Source: Acinetobacter sp. CFCC 10889 | Lineage (GTDB): Bacteria > Pseudomonadota > Gammaproteobacteria > Pseudomonadales > Moraxellaceae | NCBI RefSeq assembly: GCF_003268395.1 | Contig: NZ_LQXQ01000007.1 | Location: 42,686-106,685 of the forward strand | Reading direction: 5' to 3' | DNA length: 64,000 nt | Part shown: piece after piece, positions 18,004 to 26,274 of the stretch | Position numbering within the stretch: the stretch's first letter is position 1 | Layout: each line of letters begins with the position of its first letter | Made by a program: the position numbers and the translations under genes | The notes under the pieces: generated by a model | What the model was told of the DNA's origin: nothing | Database searches by the model: none | Seen by the model: the letters and a program-made list of their open reading frames with translations, nothing else

Positions 18004-19614
18004 ATGACGATTTTAAAAGATATGAATGAATTAGATTGGGTCGATATTTGCGCTTTGGATGATATCACTGCGAATACAGGTGTAGGTGCTTTGATTGGCG
18101 AACAGCAAATTGCCATTTTTCGTGTTGCAAATGAAAAACGTGTCTATGCCCTAAGTAATCAAGACCCGTTCAGTAAAGCCTTTGTCATGGCTCGAGGCAT
18201 TATTGGTGATCTACAAGGCGAGCGGGTGGTGGCGTCACCGATTTACAAACAGCATTTTAGCTTGGCGACAGGACGTTGCTTGGAAGATAAAGATCAAAAA
18301 CTCTTGGTTTTCCCCAGCAAAATTGAAAATGGTCGTGTCATGATCAGTCCGACACCACAAAAAACTTATATTACCAACAATGTATCCTCACAAGAAAAAA
18401 TGAAGTTGGTTTTAGTGGGGAATGGTTTGGCAGGGATGCGTTGTTTAGAAGATTTACTCGATATGGCACCTGATCGCTATGAAGTGACGGTGATCGGTGA
18501 AGAACCATGGGGTAACTATAACCGTATCATGTTATCACCTGTGTTATCGGGGGATAAAACCATTGATGACATTATGTTGCATCCTCATGCATGGTACAGC
18601 GATAAAAATATTCGCTTTATTGCAGGTGATCCTGCGGTCAAAATCGACCGTCCACGGAAACAGGTTTATACCGAAAAAGGCTTAATGGTCGATTACGACC
18701 GTCTGATTTTAGCGACAGGTTCTAAACCTTTTGTTCCACCGATTTCAGGTGCAGATTTAAAAGGTGTGATCAGTTTCCGTGATGTCTATGATGTCAATAC
18801 CATGCTGGATTATTGCAAAGAGAAAAAAAATGCCGTGGTTATTGGAGGTGGATTATTAGGGCTAGAAGCTGCATACGGTCTAAAACAACGTGGTATGAAT
18901 GTTACGGTATTGCATTTGATGGATCGCATTATGGAGCGTCAATTAGATGCTAAAGCAAGCCAAATGTTGCGTCATAGCATTGAAGCAAAAGGCATTCAGA
19001 TTATTACCGAAGCCAATACTGAAGCTTTATTGGGTGAAAATGGGCACGTCGAACAAGTCCGTTTAAAAGATGGCACAGTATTAGAAGCCGATTTAGTGGT
19101 TTTTGCGGTGGGTATTCGTCCGAATATGGCGTTGGCACAAAGTGCAGGTTTACGCTGTAATCGTGGTGTATTGGTCAATGACACCATGCAAACCTATGAC
19201 CCAAGTATTTATGCGGTTGGGGAATGTATTGAACATCGTAATCAAACTTTTGGCTTGGTTGAGCCACTTTGGGGACAGGCGTTTATTTGTGCATCACACT
19301 TGGCAGAGCATGGTAGTTTAACCTTTAAAGCGCCAACTGTGCCAACGCAGTTAAAAGTCAGTGGTTGTGATGTGTTCTCAGCAGGCAACTTTGAACCTAA
19401 AGATGATTTTGAAGACATTATTCTAAATGATGAAAAACGTCAGATTTATAAACGTATTATTATTCAAAAAGATAAAGTCATCGGTGCGGTGTTGTTCGGT
19501 GATACTGAAGACGGTGCATGGTATGCAGAACTGATTTCTGATCAAACACCAATTTCTTCGATTCGTAATAAATTGCTCTTTGGTAAGGATTTTGCTTTAA
19601 AGAAAGCAGGGTGA
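18004..19614 (+). CDS. NirD (Rieske-like) domain fused to FAD/NAD(P)H reductase
   Basis: A 536-residue two-part protein. Residues 1 to about 120 resemble the nitrite reductase small subunit NirD (WVDICALDDITANTGVGALI, VYALSNQDPFSKAFVMARGI, SPIYKQHFSLATGRCLED). As in NirD, the Rieske cluster ligands are absent. From about residue 137 a second start-like MKLVLVGNGLAGMRCLEDL begins a rubredoxin-reductase/NirB-N-terminal-type FAD protein with VVIGGGLLGLEAAYGL and a GECIEHR segment. The fused reductase could be the NADH-linked electron donor (NasC role) for the nitrate reductase encoded next. No frameshift is seen at the joint. Confidence 0.85.
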   Translation: MTILKDMNELDWVDICALDDITANTGVGALIGEQQIAIFRVANEKRVYALSNQDPFSKAFVMARGIIGDLQGERVVASPIYKQHFSLATGRCLEDKDQKLLVFPSKIENGRVMISPTPQKTYITNNVSSQEKMKLVLVGNGLAGMRCLEDLLDMAPDRYEVTVIGEEPWGNYNRIMLSPVLSGDKTIDDIMLHPHAWYSDKNIRFIAGDPAVKIDRPRKQVYTEKGLMVDYDRLILATGSKPFVPPISGADLKGVISFRDVYDVNTMLDYCKEKKNAVVIGGGLLGLEAAYGLKQRGMNVTVLHLMDRIMERQLDAKASQMLRHSIEAKGIQIITEANTEALLGENGHVEQVRLKDGTVLEADLVVFAVGIRPNMALAQSAGLRCNRGVLVNDTMQTYDPSIYAVGECIEHRNQTFGLVEPLWGQAFICASHLAEHGSLTFKAPTVPTQLKVSGCDVFSAGNFEPKDDFEDIILNDEKRQIYKRIIIQKDKVIGAVLFGDTEDGAWYAELISDQTPISSIRNKLLFGKDFALKKAG

Positions 19615-19631
19615 TTCATTACTTATTAGCT

Positions 19632-19738
19632 AAATCCCTCCCAACCTCCCTTTAGAAAAGGGAGGAGTATCGTGTATCTACTTTTTTGTAGTGATGCAAT
19701 TACTCCCTCCTTTATTAAAGGAGGGATGGGGAGGATTA
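19632..19738. repeat. Composite palindromic repeat (CCTCCC/GGGAGG arms)
   Basis: The left arm (19632-19669) and right arm (19701-19738) are imperfect inverted copies of each other. Each arm is itself a hairpin: CCTCCCTTT...AAAGGGAGG on the left and CCTCCTTTA...TAAAGGAGG on the right. They surround a 31-bp AT-rich centre. This is the layout of a dispersed REP/MITE-like element. It lies between the NirD fusion and nasA and could act as an RNA stability or attenuation structure. Confidence 0.6.
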
Positions 19739-19819
19739 AAGCTTATGTACAAAAAATTATTTTTGCATTGATCGCAGTGGACTGAACCAAAGATACCCAA
19801 TTTAGGAGCATCGCAGAAA

Positions 19820-22600
19820 ATGAATAGTATCCCTGTAATGGAACTGCATAGCTCCACAGAAAATATAATCAAAACAACAGATACAACTTGTCCTTATTGT
19901 GGCGTTGGATGTGGTGTCACCGCAACAGTACAGGAAACTGCTCTAGGACAAAAAGTATCAGTGGTTGGGGATCAAAAGCATCCATCGAATTACGGAAAAC
20001 TGTGTATCAAAGGCAGTAATCTAGCCGACACGTTAGGTTTAGAAACTCGTGTCTTACATCCAATGTTAGGGCGTAAACTTCAACGTGAGGTAAGTTCATG
20101 GGATACCGCAACGGATTTAATTGCAGATAAAATTCAACATTATATTGATCAATATGGACGTGACAGTATTGCTTTCTATGTGTCAGGACAGTTGCTGACG
20201 GAAGACTATTATGTGGTCAATAAATTTGTCAAAGGCTATCTCGGCACAGCCAATATCGATACCAATTCAAGACTATGTATGTCATCTGCTGTAGCAGCAC
20301 ATAAACGTGCATTTGGGGAAGACCTCGTTCCTGCAAGTTATCGAGATTTTGAACATACCGATATGGTGGTGCTTGTAGGTTCAAATACAGCGTGGTGTCA
20401 TCCTGTTCTATATCAACGAATTATGAAAGCCAAAGAAGAGCGAGATTTATTCGTTGTGGTGATTGATCCACGTTTTACAGCGACTTGTGAAGCTGCTGAT
20501 TTACATTTACCGATTTTAATTGGTCAAGATGTGGCGCTTTTTAATGGTTTATTGCAATATCTTGTAGAAAATGGTTATGAAGATCATGAATTTATTGCAA
20601 ATCATACACAAAGTTTAAATGCAGCTTTAGACAGTAGTTTAGCTGAAAAAAATATTGAAGATGTTGCTGTTAAAACAGGGATTTCCCTTGAAAAATTACA
20701 ATTATTCTTTGAGAAATTTGCCCAAACTGAAAAGGTGATGACCTTATTTTCTATGGGTGTAAATCAGTCTTCTCGTGGGGTAGATAAAACCAATAGTATT
20801 ATTAATTGTCATTTATTAACAGGGAAAATTGGTAAATTAGGCGCAGCACCTTTTTCCATGACAGGACAGCCCAATGCGATGGGAGGTCGTGAAGTCGGTG
20901 GCTTGGCGAATATGTTAGCGGCTCACTTGGAACTTGAAAATCCTGCGCATCAACAATTAGTACAAGAATTTTGGCAGAGTCCTTATATTGCCAAGCAAGC
21001 GGGGTTAAAAGCGGTCGACCTATTTGAAGCTGTTGAAAGCGGTAAAATTAAAGCCATTTGGATTATGGCGACCAATCCTGTGGTGAGTTTACCTGATGCA
21101 GATCAAGTCAAGCGTGCTTTGGAAAAATGTGAATTTGTGGTGGTGTCTGATATTTGCCAAGATACAGATACGACCCAATATGCAGATGTGCTATTGCCTG
21201 CACTTGGTTGGGGGGAAAAAGACGGTACAGTCACCAATTCAGAACGCCGTATTTCCCGTCAAAAAGCATTTTTAGATGCACCGATGCAAGCCAAAGCCGA
21301 TTGGTGGGCAGTATCACAAGTAGCGAAAAAATTAGGTTTTAGTGGTTTTGATTTTGAAAATAGTCATGAGATTTTTATCGAACATGCCCAACTTTCTGCT
21401 TATCAAAATGCTGAAATTTCAAAGCGTTCGGAGATCAAACATTTCCGTTATTTTAATTTACAAGGATTGAAAGATCTTTCTTTTGAGGAATATAACCAAC
21501 TTAAACCTGTTCAATGGCCCATAGTTCGACCTGATCAATCGAATGATGATTATGCACAATTATTTTCCAATGGTCAGTTTAGCCATGTCGATAATAGGGC
21601 AAAATTTATTGGCACTGTGGCGATTGATCCTGTGCATCAAACAGATTCTGAATATCCGCTGATTCTCAATACAGGAAGAATTCGGGATCAATGGCACACG
21701 ATGACACGTACAGGTTTATCTGCCAATTTAAGTACGCATAAAGCCGAGCCTTTTTGTGAAATCCACCCTCAAGATGCCTTAAAGTTTGGGATTCAAGATG
21801 GGGAGTTGGTGGAGATTCAATCCGCATGGGGTAACTGTGTATTACGTGCAACTGTAAGTGATCATATTCGCCGTGGACAGGTTTTTGCACCGATTCATTG
21901 GAATGATCAATTCGCTTCCGATGCACGGATTGGTAAAGTGGTGAATCCTGTAGTAGATGCCATTTCAGGAGAACCTGAATTTAAACATACGCCTGTGATC
22001 ATTCATCCATTTTATACGCAGTGGCAAGGCGTATTTTATGTCAGAGATAATTTTGCTCATTTAGTCAAAAATAGCATTGAAAATGTCGTGTGGTGGACAA
22101 AGATTCAGACGGCAAAAGCGGTACGTTATGAACTCGCAGATCGTCACCGTTTTAGTCAAACTACAGAACGTTTAAAAGAATTATTGCCTTTTGAAGATGA
22201 GAGTTTTGAATGGCTCAATCTTGAAGATCAAACAGCACATATTAGCCACACGGTGGTGTTGCAAAATGGACAATTGGTGGCAAGTTTATATATTGCACCG
22301 AAAGCACTTTTACCTGATCGGGATTGGGTGGCGAGCTTATTTAAACGTGAACGTTTAAGTGCGATGCATCGTAAGGCTTTACTTGCAGGACAAGCTATGT
22401 CGATGGGCAATAAGGAAGGTGCTTTGGTCTGTAGTTGTTTTAAAGTCGGCAAAAATCGCATTATTCAGACCATTAAAGAAAATAATATTTCCAATGAAAA
22501 ACAAGTCACTGCCTGTTTAAAAGCAGGTGGCAACTGTGGTTCATGCTTACCTGAAATTAGTGGTTTGATTAAAGCGTGTCAAGCGGAGGCGACTGAATGA
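19820..22600 (+). CDS. nasA: Assimilatory nitrate reductase, molybdopterin enzyme
   Basis: A 926-residue member of the NasA/NapA molybdopterin oxidoreductase group. The N-terminal [4Fe-4S] motif is CPYCGVGCGV with a later GKLCIKG Cys. Mo-bis-MGD binding segments follow (SNTAWCHPVLYQRI, MATNPVVSLPDADQV, TGRIRDQWHTMTRTG). The C-terminus carries a BFD-like [2Fe-2S] domain (CSCFKVGKN, CLKAGGNCGSCLPE), as in bacterial NasA of Klebsiella type. No signal peptide, so cytoplasmic. It overlaps mobA by 4 bp. It needs the moa/moe/mob products encoded downstream. Confidence 0.93.
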   Translation: MNSIPVMELHSSTENIIKTTDTTCPYCGVGCGVTATVQETALGQKVSVVGDQKHPSNYGKLCIKGSNLADTLGLETRVLHPMLGRKLQREVSSWDTATDLIADKIQHYIDQYGRDSIAFYVSGQLLTEDYYVVNKFVKGYLGTANIDTNSRLCMSSAVAAHKRAFGEDLVPASYRDFEHTDMVVLVGSNTAWCHPVLYQRIMKAKEERDLFVVVIDPRFTATCEAADLHLPILIGQDVALFNGLLQYLVENGYEDHEFIANHTQSLNAALDSSLAEKNIEDVAVKTGISLEKLQLFFEKFAQTEKVMTLFSMGVNQSSRGVDKTNSIINCHLLTGKIGKLGAAPFSMTGQPNAMGGREVGGLANMLAAHLELENPAHQQLVQEFWQSPYIAKQAGLKAVDLFEAVESGKIKAIWIMATNPVVSLPDADQVKRALEKCEFVVVSDICQDTDTTQYADVLLPALGWGEKDGTVTNSERRISRQKAFLDAPMQAKADWWAVSQVAKKLGFSGFDFENSHEIFIEHAQLSAYQNAEISKRSEIKHFRYFNLQGLKDLSFEEYNQLKPVQWPIVRPDQSNDDYAQLFSNGQFSHVDNRAKFIGTVAIDPVHQTDSEYPLILNTGRIRDQWHTMTRTGLSANLSTHKAEPFCEIHPQDALKFGIQDGELVEIQSAWGNCVLRATVSDHIRRGQVFAPIHWNDQFASDARIGKVVNPVVDAISGEPEFKHTPVIIHPFYTQWQGVFYVRDNFAHLVKNSIENVVWWTKIQTAKAVRYELADRHRFSQTTERLKELLPFEDESFEWLNLEDQTAHISHTVVLQNGQLVASLYIAPKALLPDRDWVASLFKRERLSAMHRKALLAGQAMSMGNKEGALVCSCFKVGKNRIIQTIKENNISNEKQVTACLKAGGNCGSCLPEISGLIKACQAEATE

Positions 22601-23232
22601 AAACAATTCTGAAAAATATCAGCATGGGAAAAGATTATCCACCAACGGAATTGGTCATTTTGGCAGGTGGTCAGGCACGGCGCATGAATGGCTTAAATAA
22701 ATTATTGCAAAAATTTGATGATCAAATCCAACTGATTAAAATTCATCAACAGCTTAAAAGTAAAGTCACTCAGGTGTGGGTCAATAGTCATCGGGATGAT
22801 GCTATTTATCAAAAATTGATTCCCAATATTCATTGTTATCAAGATGATGAGCAAGGTTTTCATGGTGCTTTGATGGGAATGAAAAGTGCATGGTCACATG
22901 TGCAAAGTGATTATGTGTTATTTGTCCCATGTGATGTGACATTTATTCCCAAACGTGTGCTTGAAAAACTGCATCAGGCTTTAGCACGTAATGCTTTGGC
23001 AGAAGTGGCGTATGTAGAAATCAATGGAACAGCACTCTATCCATTTTGTTTGGTAAAGCGCAGTGCTGTACAGGTAATCGCTATGCATCTTGCACAACAG
23101 CAGCGCAGTTTAAAACAGTGTTTTGCTGATTTGCACGCTCAAGTTGCAACTTTTAAAAATCACGCACTGTTTTTTCACAGCATTAATTCTTTGGATGAAT
23201 TACAACAATATCGACTCTTGAAATCTCTTTAG
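22597..23232 (+). CDS. mobA: Molybdenum cofactor guanylyltransferase MobA
   Basis: A 211-residue nucleotidyltransferase that joins GMP to molybdopterin. The motif LAGGQARRMNGLNK at about residues 23-36 is the LAGGxxxRM...K signature, and FVPCDVTF matches the metal-binding Asp region. It starts inside the nasA stop (ATGA), so nitrate reductase and its cofactor-maturation enzyme are co-translated. It is the last gene of the nitrate operon. Its 3' end also contains an NtrC-like site for the next operon. Confidence 0.88.
   Translation: MKTILKNISMGKDYPPTELVILAGGQARRMNGLNKLLQKFDDQIQLIKIHQQLKSKVTQVWVNSHRDDAIYQKLIPNIHCYQDDEQGFHGALMGMKSAWSHVQSDYVLFVPCDVTFIPKRVLEKLHQALARNALAEVAYVEINGTALYPFCLVKRSAVQVIAMHLAQQQRSLKQCFADLHAQVATFKNHALFFHSINSLDELQQYRLLKSL
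23132..23148. promoter_or_regulatory. NtrC-like site inside mobA 3' end
   Basis: TGCAC-GCTCAAG-TTGCA differs by one base from GCAC-N7-GTGC. It is about 170 bp upstream of the predicted moaA start point, the same distance as the sites before the nitrate operon. Confidence 0.4.
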
Positions 23233-23283
23233 ATTTTAACCATCAGTATTTTATTTTCAGTAAAAACTCTCTTTTGCGTAATG

Positions 23284-23300
23284 TTGGAACACTTTTTGCA
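23284..23300 (+). promoter_or_regulatory. Sigma-54 promoter upstream of moaA
   Basis: TTGGAACACTTTTTGCA keeps the GG and GC pairs 10 bp apart and the TTGCA -12 block. The -24 block departs from consensus at one main position (C to A). The start would be near 23311, 64 nt before the moaA ATG. Confidence 0.6.
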
Positions 23301-23374
23301 ATTTTATTGTCAATAAAATGACGCAGTTTTTAAGTTTTAAAAATTGAACTTAAACAGTGCGAAAGAGTCTGTGT

Positions 23375-24433
23375 ATGAACGCAATATCACATCGCAATAT
23401 ACAAAATGGCACAAGTCCCTTTGAGGATCAATTTGGTCGCCAAAAGCGCAAACTGAGAATTTCAGTGACAGATCGCTGTAATTTTAAATGTGTTTATTGC
23501 ATGCCTGAACATCCACAGTGGATGAGAAAACAGGATTTACTCAGTTTCGAAGAACTCTATCAATTTTGTGATTTTATGGTACGCCGTGGTATTGAACATA
23601 TTCGCATTACAGGGGGCGAGCCTTTAATGCGCCAAGGTGTGGTGCATTTTATTACCGAGTTACAACAGCTTAAAAAAAATGGACTCAAAAAAGTTTCGAT
23701 GACGACCAATGCGCATTATTTAGCGCAATATGCTACGGCATTAAAACAAGCGGGACTTGATGATTTAAATATCAGTTTAGACAGTTTAGATGCAGAGCAA
23801 TTTCTAAAACTGACCCAAAAGCAACTACAAGCTGTACTTGATGGCATTCAACAGGCTCAAGAGGTTGGATTACCGATTAAAATCAATGCTGTACTGATTA
23901 AAGGCATGAATGAAGATCAAATTCTACCTTTGGCGCATTGGTCAATCCAAAATCACTGTGTTGTCCGTTTTATCGAATTTATGCCCTTGGATGGTGATGC
24001 GCAATGGTCAAAAGCGCATGTCGTGACTGAACAAGAGATTTTAAATACATTGAAACAAGATTTTGAGGTCACAACCCAACAGGGAAAATCTTCAGAACCT
24101 GCTCGGCAATATTTAATTAATGGTCATCCGATAGGGATTATTTCCACGATTTCCAATTCTTTTTGTGGGACATGTGATCGTTTACGTTTAACTGCAAAAG
24201 GAGAGTTTTATAACTGCTTATTTGCACCGAAAGGCATGGATCTAAAAGCACAAATTCAAGGATTAAATACACAGCAGAGTGATGCAGAATTTAGGCTACA
24301 TCACACTTTGTTGGAATATATTTGGCATAAAAAACAAGGTTTTGATGTGATTCAGCAGGAAGAATCAGCATTTAAAATATCTGCGAAAAATAGCGAATCT
24401 CGCAAAATTAGTATGTATATGATTGGAGGTTAA
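23375..24433 (+). CDS. moaA: GTP 3',8-cyclase MoaA
   Basis: A 352-residue radical SAM enzyme that performs the first step of molybdopterin synthesis. The N-terminal cluster motif CNFKCVYC and the C-terminal cluster (FCGTCDRLRLTAKGEFYNC) are both intact. ITGGEPLMR is the SAM-binding GGE segment. I use ATG 23375 rather than the in-frame GTG at 23357. It leads moaD, moaE, moaC-mogA and moeA in one direction with short gaps. Confidence 0.93.
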   Translation: MNAISHRNIQNGTSPFEDQFGRQKRKLRISVTDRCNFKCVYCMPEHPQWMRKQDLLSFEELYQFCDFMVRRGIEHIRITGGEPLMRQGVVHFITELQQLKKNGLKKVSMTTNAHYLAQYATALKQAGLDDLNISLDSLDAEQFLKLTQKQLQAVLDGIQQAQEVGLPIKINAVLIKGMNEDQILPLAHWSIQNHCVVRFIEFMPLDGDAQWSKAHVVTEQEILNTLKQDFEVTTQQGKSSEPARQYLINGHPIGIISTISNSFCGTCDRLRLTAKGEFYNCLFAPKGMDLKAQIQGLNTQQSDAEFRLHHTLLEYIWHKKQGFDVIQQEESAFKISAKNSESRKISMYMIGG

Positions 24434-24434
24434 G

Positions 24435-24707
24435 ATGACAGATCAATGCAGTAGTAGCAAAGCGATTACAGTTAAAGTGCAGTGTTTTGGAGCAATAGAA
24501 CGACAACTACCACAGGATTTAAATCTGCAATTTTCATCTCAAGTGATGATTCGTGATGTACTCGCTGATGTGGTACGGATATATCCTGAATCTTCTGCGC
24601 TGTTGGAACGCTGTGCTTGTGCGGTAGGCGAGGACATTATTCCACGTCAAAGCCTATTGAATACAGATACAACCTTAGTTTTATTGTCCCCTGTTGCAGG
24701 AGGTTAA
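24435..24707 (+). CDS. moaD: Molybdopterin synthase sulfur carrier MoaD
   Basis: A 90-residue ubiquitin-like sulfur carrier ending in the essential Gly-Gly (LLSPVAGG). The start at 24435 is preceded by GGAGG, 1 bp after the moaA stop. The C-terminal Gly is thiocarboxylated and gives sulfur to the MoaE active site. Confidence 0.92.
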   Translation: MTDQCSSSKAITVKVQCFGAIERQLPQDLNLQFSSQVMIRDVLADVVRIYPESSALLERCACAVGEDIIPRQSLLNTDTTLVLLSPVAGG

Positions 24708-24711
24708 GTTG

Positions 24712-25287
24712 ATGAATATTCAAGTTAAAACACCCATCAAAGATTTTAAACGGATTCAGGACGTACCTTTAAGTCTAGAGAGTTTCGATACGATTCAGGC
24801 TTTTCCTGAATGTGGTGGTATTGGCATATTTATTGGAACGGTACGCAATCATCATGAGGGCAAAGCGGTTCAGGCATTGAAATATACCTCCTATGCACCT
24901 GTGTCAGAAAAAATGATTCGTCAAATTGAACAAGAGATTCAAGACAAGTATAGCGTGTCTTATGTGCGGGTAATTCATCGGGTTGGGGCATTAGGGATTG
25001 GTGAAAAAGCCATTATTGCGATTGCCTATGCAGCACATCGCCGTGAAGCCTTTGCTGCCTGTGAGGAAGCGGTAGAACGAGTAAAACATGAAGTGCCTGT
25101 ATGGAAAGAGGAGTTTTATGTGGATGGCACAAGTCAATATGTTGCAGGCTGTTGTATTCGTAAAGATTATGCTGATTCAGAACAGATGAAATCACATTCC
25201 CATCATCATTGTGAGCATGATTTTGAATATAGTCATCAACATATAGATAACACTGATATAGATTTTACTGAACAAGAATGGATGTAA
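24712..25287 (+). CDS. moaE: Molybdopterin synthase catalytic subunit MoaE
   Basis: A 191-residue protein with the MoaE core (GIFIGTVRNHHEGKAVQALK, HRVGALGIGEKAIIAI, PVWKEEFYVDGTSQYV). ATG 24712 has AGGAGG upstream. The last 30 residues are an extra His/Glu/Asp-rich tail (SHSHHHCEHDFEYSH), not part of the normal fold and possibly metal-binding. It works with MoaD to convert cyclic pyranopterin to molybdopterin. Confidence 0.92.
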   Translation: MNIQVKTPIKDFKRIQDVPLSLESFDTIQAFPECGGIGIFIGTVRNHHEGKAVQALKYTSYAPVSEKMIRQIEQEIQDKYSVSYVRVIHRVGALGIGEKAIIAIAYAAHRREAFAACEEAVERVKHEVPVWKEEFYVDGTSQYVAGCCIRKDYADSEQMKSHSHHHCEHDFEYSHQHIDNTDIDFTEQEWM

Positions 25288-25350
25288 TTCCAAAGGTATT
25301 CTTTATCATTTAAAGCATGATTTTTAAAATTAGAAATAGAGGAATGTGCA

Positions 25351-26274
25351 ATGAAAAATGTGGGCATGAAAGCAGATAGTTACCGTACCGCAGTGGCAAC
25401 AGGGATTTTACATGCACCGTCACATTGCATCGAACTGTTACGCAATGGTAATACTGAAAAAGGCGATGCACTCAAAACAGCACGTATTGCAGGGATTTTG
25501 GGGGCGAAAAAAACCGATGAACTCATTCCTTTATGTCATCCCTTACCGATTTATCGAGCTGATGTCGACTATGAACTGTTTGAAAAGCATGTCGAAATTA
25601 TTGCTACCGTAGAAACCATTGGTCCAACGGGTGTGGAAATGGAGGCTTTGACAGCAGTCAGTTTGGCAGGATTAACCCTTTACGATATGTTGAAGCCACA
25701 TTGTGAACCTGAAGATTTATTACTCGATGGTATCCAATTACAAAAGAAAAAAGGTGGGAAGTCACATTTTACGCAAGTGTTAAAAGACAGTTTATCTGCA
25801 TCGGTGATTGTGTTGTCCGATACTGTTGCCGCAGGTAAAAAGCCGGATACCGCAGGACAAAATGTTTTAGAAATTTTACAGGAAGCCAATTTTAGCAATA
25901 TTGCCTATCAGGTCATTGCTGATTCACCTGAGCAACTTTTAGCGTTAATCGAACAACAAAAAAATCACTATCCCTTGATTTTAACTGTGGGTGGTACAGG
26001 GCTTGGACCGAAAGATCTGACAGTAGAAACCATTCAACCTTTATTAAAACGTGAAATTCCCGGTTTGATGGAAGCTTCTCGCAGTTTTGGGCAACGCCGT
26101 ACACCCTATGCTGCGTTGAGTCGTGGCGTGGCAGGTTATATTGCAAATAGTTTGGTAATGACTTTGCCAGGGAGTCGTCAGGGTGCATTGGAATCCTTAA
26201 CTGCGGTTTTACCTGCTTTAGTTCATCTATTTGATGTACAAAAGAATATTCCACATCAAGGGGGATATTTATAA
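25351..26274 (+). CDS. Bifunctional MoaC-MogA/MoaB fusion
   Basis: A 307-residue fusion. Residues 1 to about 145 are cyclic pyranopterin monophosphate synthase MoaC (KTDELIPLCHPLPI, GPTGVEMEALTAVS, then KGGKS). From about residue 150 a MogA/MoaB molybdopterin adenylyltransferase domain follows (VIVLSDTVAAGKKPDTAG, LTVGGTGLGPKDLT, ALSRGVAGY, LPGSRQGALESL). Fusing the second step with a late adenylation step saves a separate mogA gene; none is seen nearby. The stop overlaps the moeA start as TAATG. Confidence 0.92.
   Translation: MKNVGMKADSYRTAVATGILHAPSHCIELLRNGNTEKGDALKTARIAGILGAKKTDELIPLCHPLPIYRADVDYELFEKHVEIIATVETIGPTGVEMEALTAVSLAGLTLYDMLKPHCEPEDLLLDGIQLQKKKGGKSHFTQVLKDSLSASVIVLSDTVAAGKKPDTAGQNVLEILQEANFSNIAYQVIADSPEQLLALIEQQKNHYPLILTVGGTGLGPKDLTVETIQPLLKREIPGLMEASRSFGQRRTPYAALSRGVAGYIANSLVMTLPGSRQGALESLTAVLPALVHLFDVQKNIPHQGGYL

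Noticed and set aside
23233..23374. A molybdenum-cofactor riboswitch before moaA
   Set aside because: I saw no conserved multi-stem structure; the stretch is short and better explained by a sigma-54 promoter.
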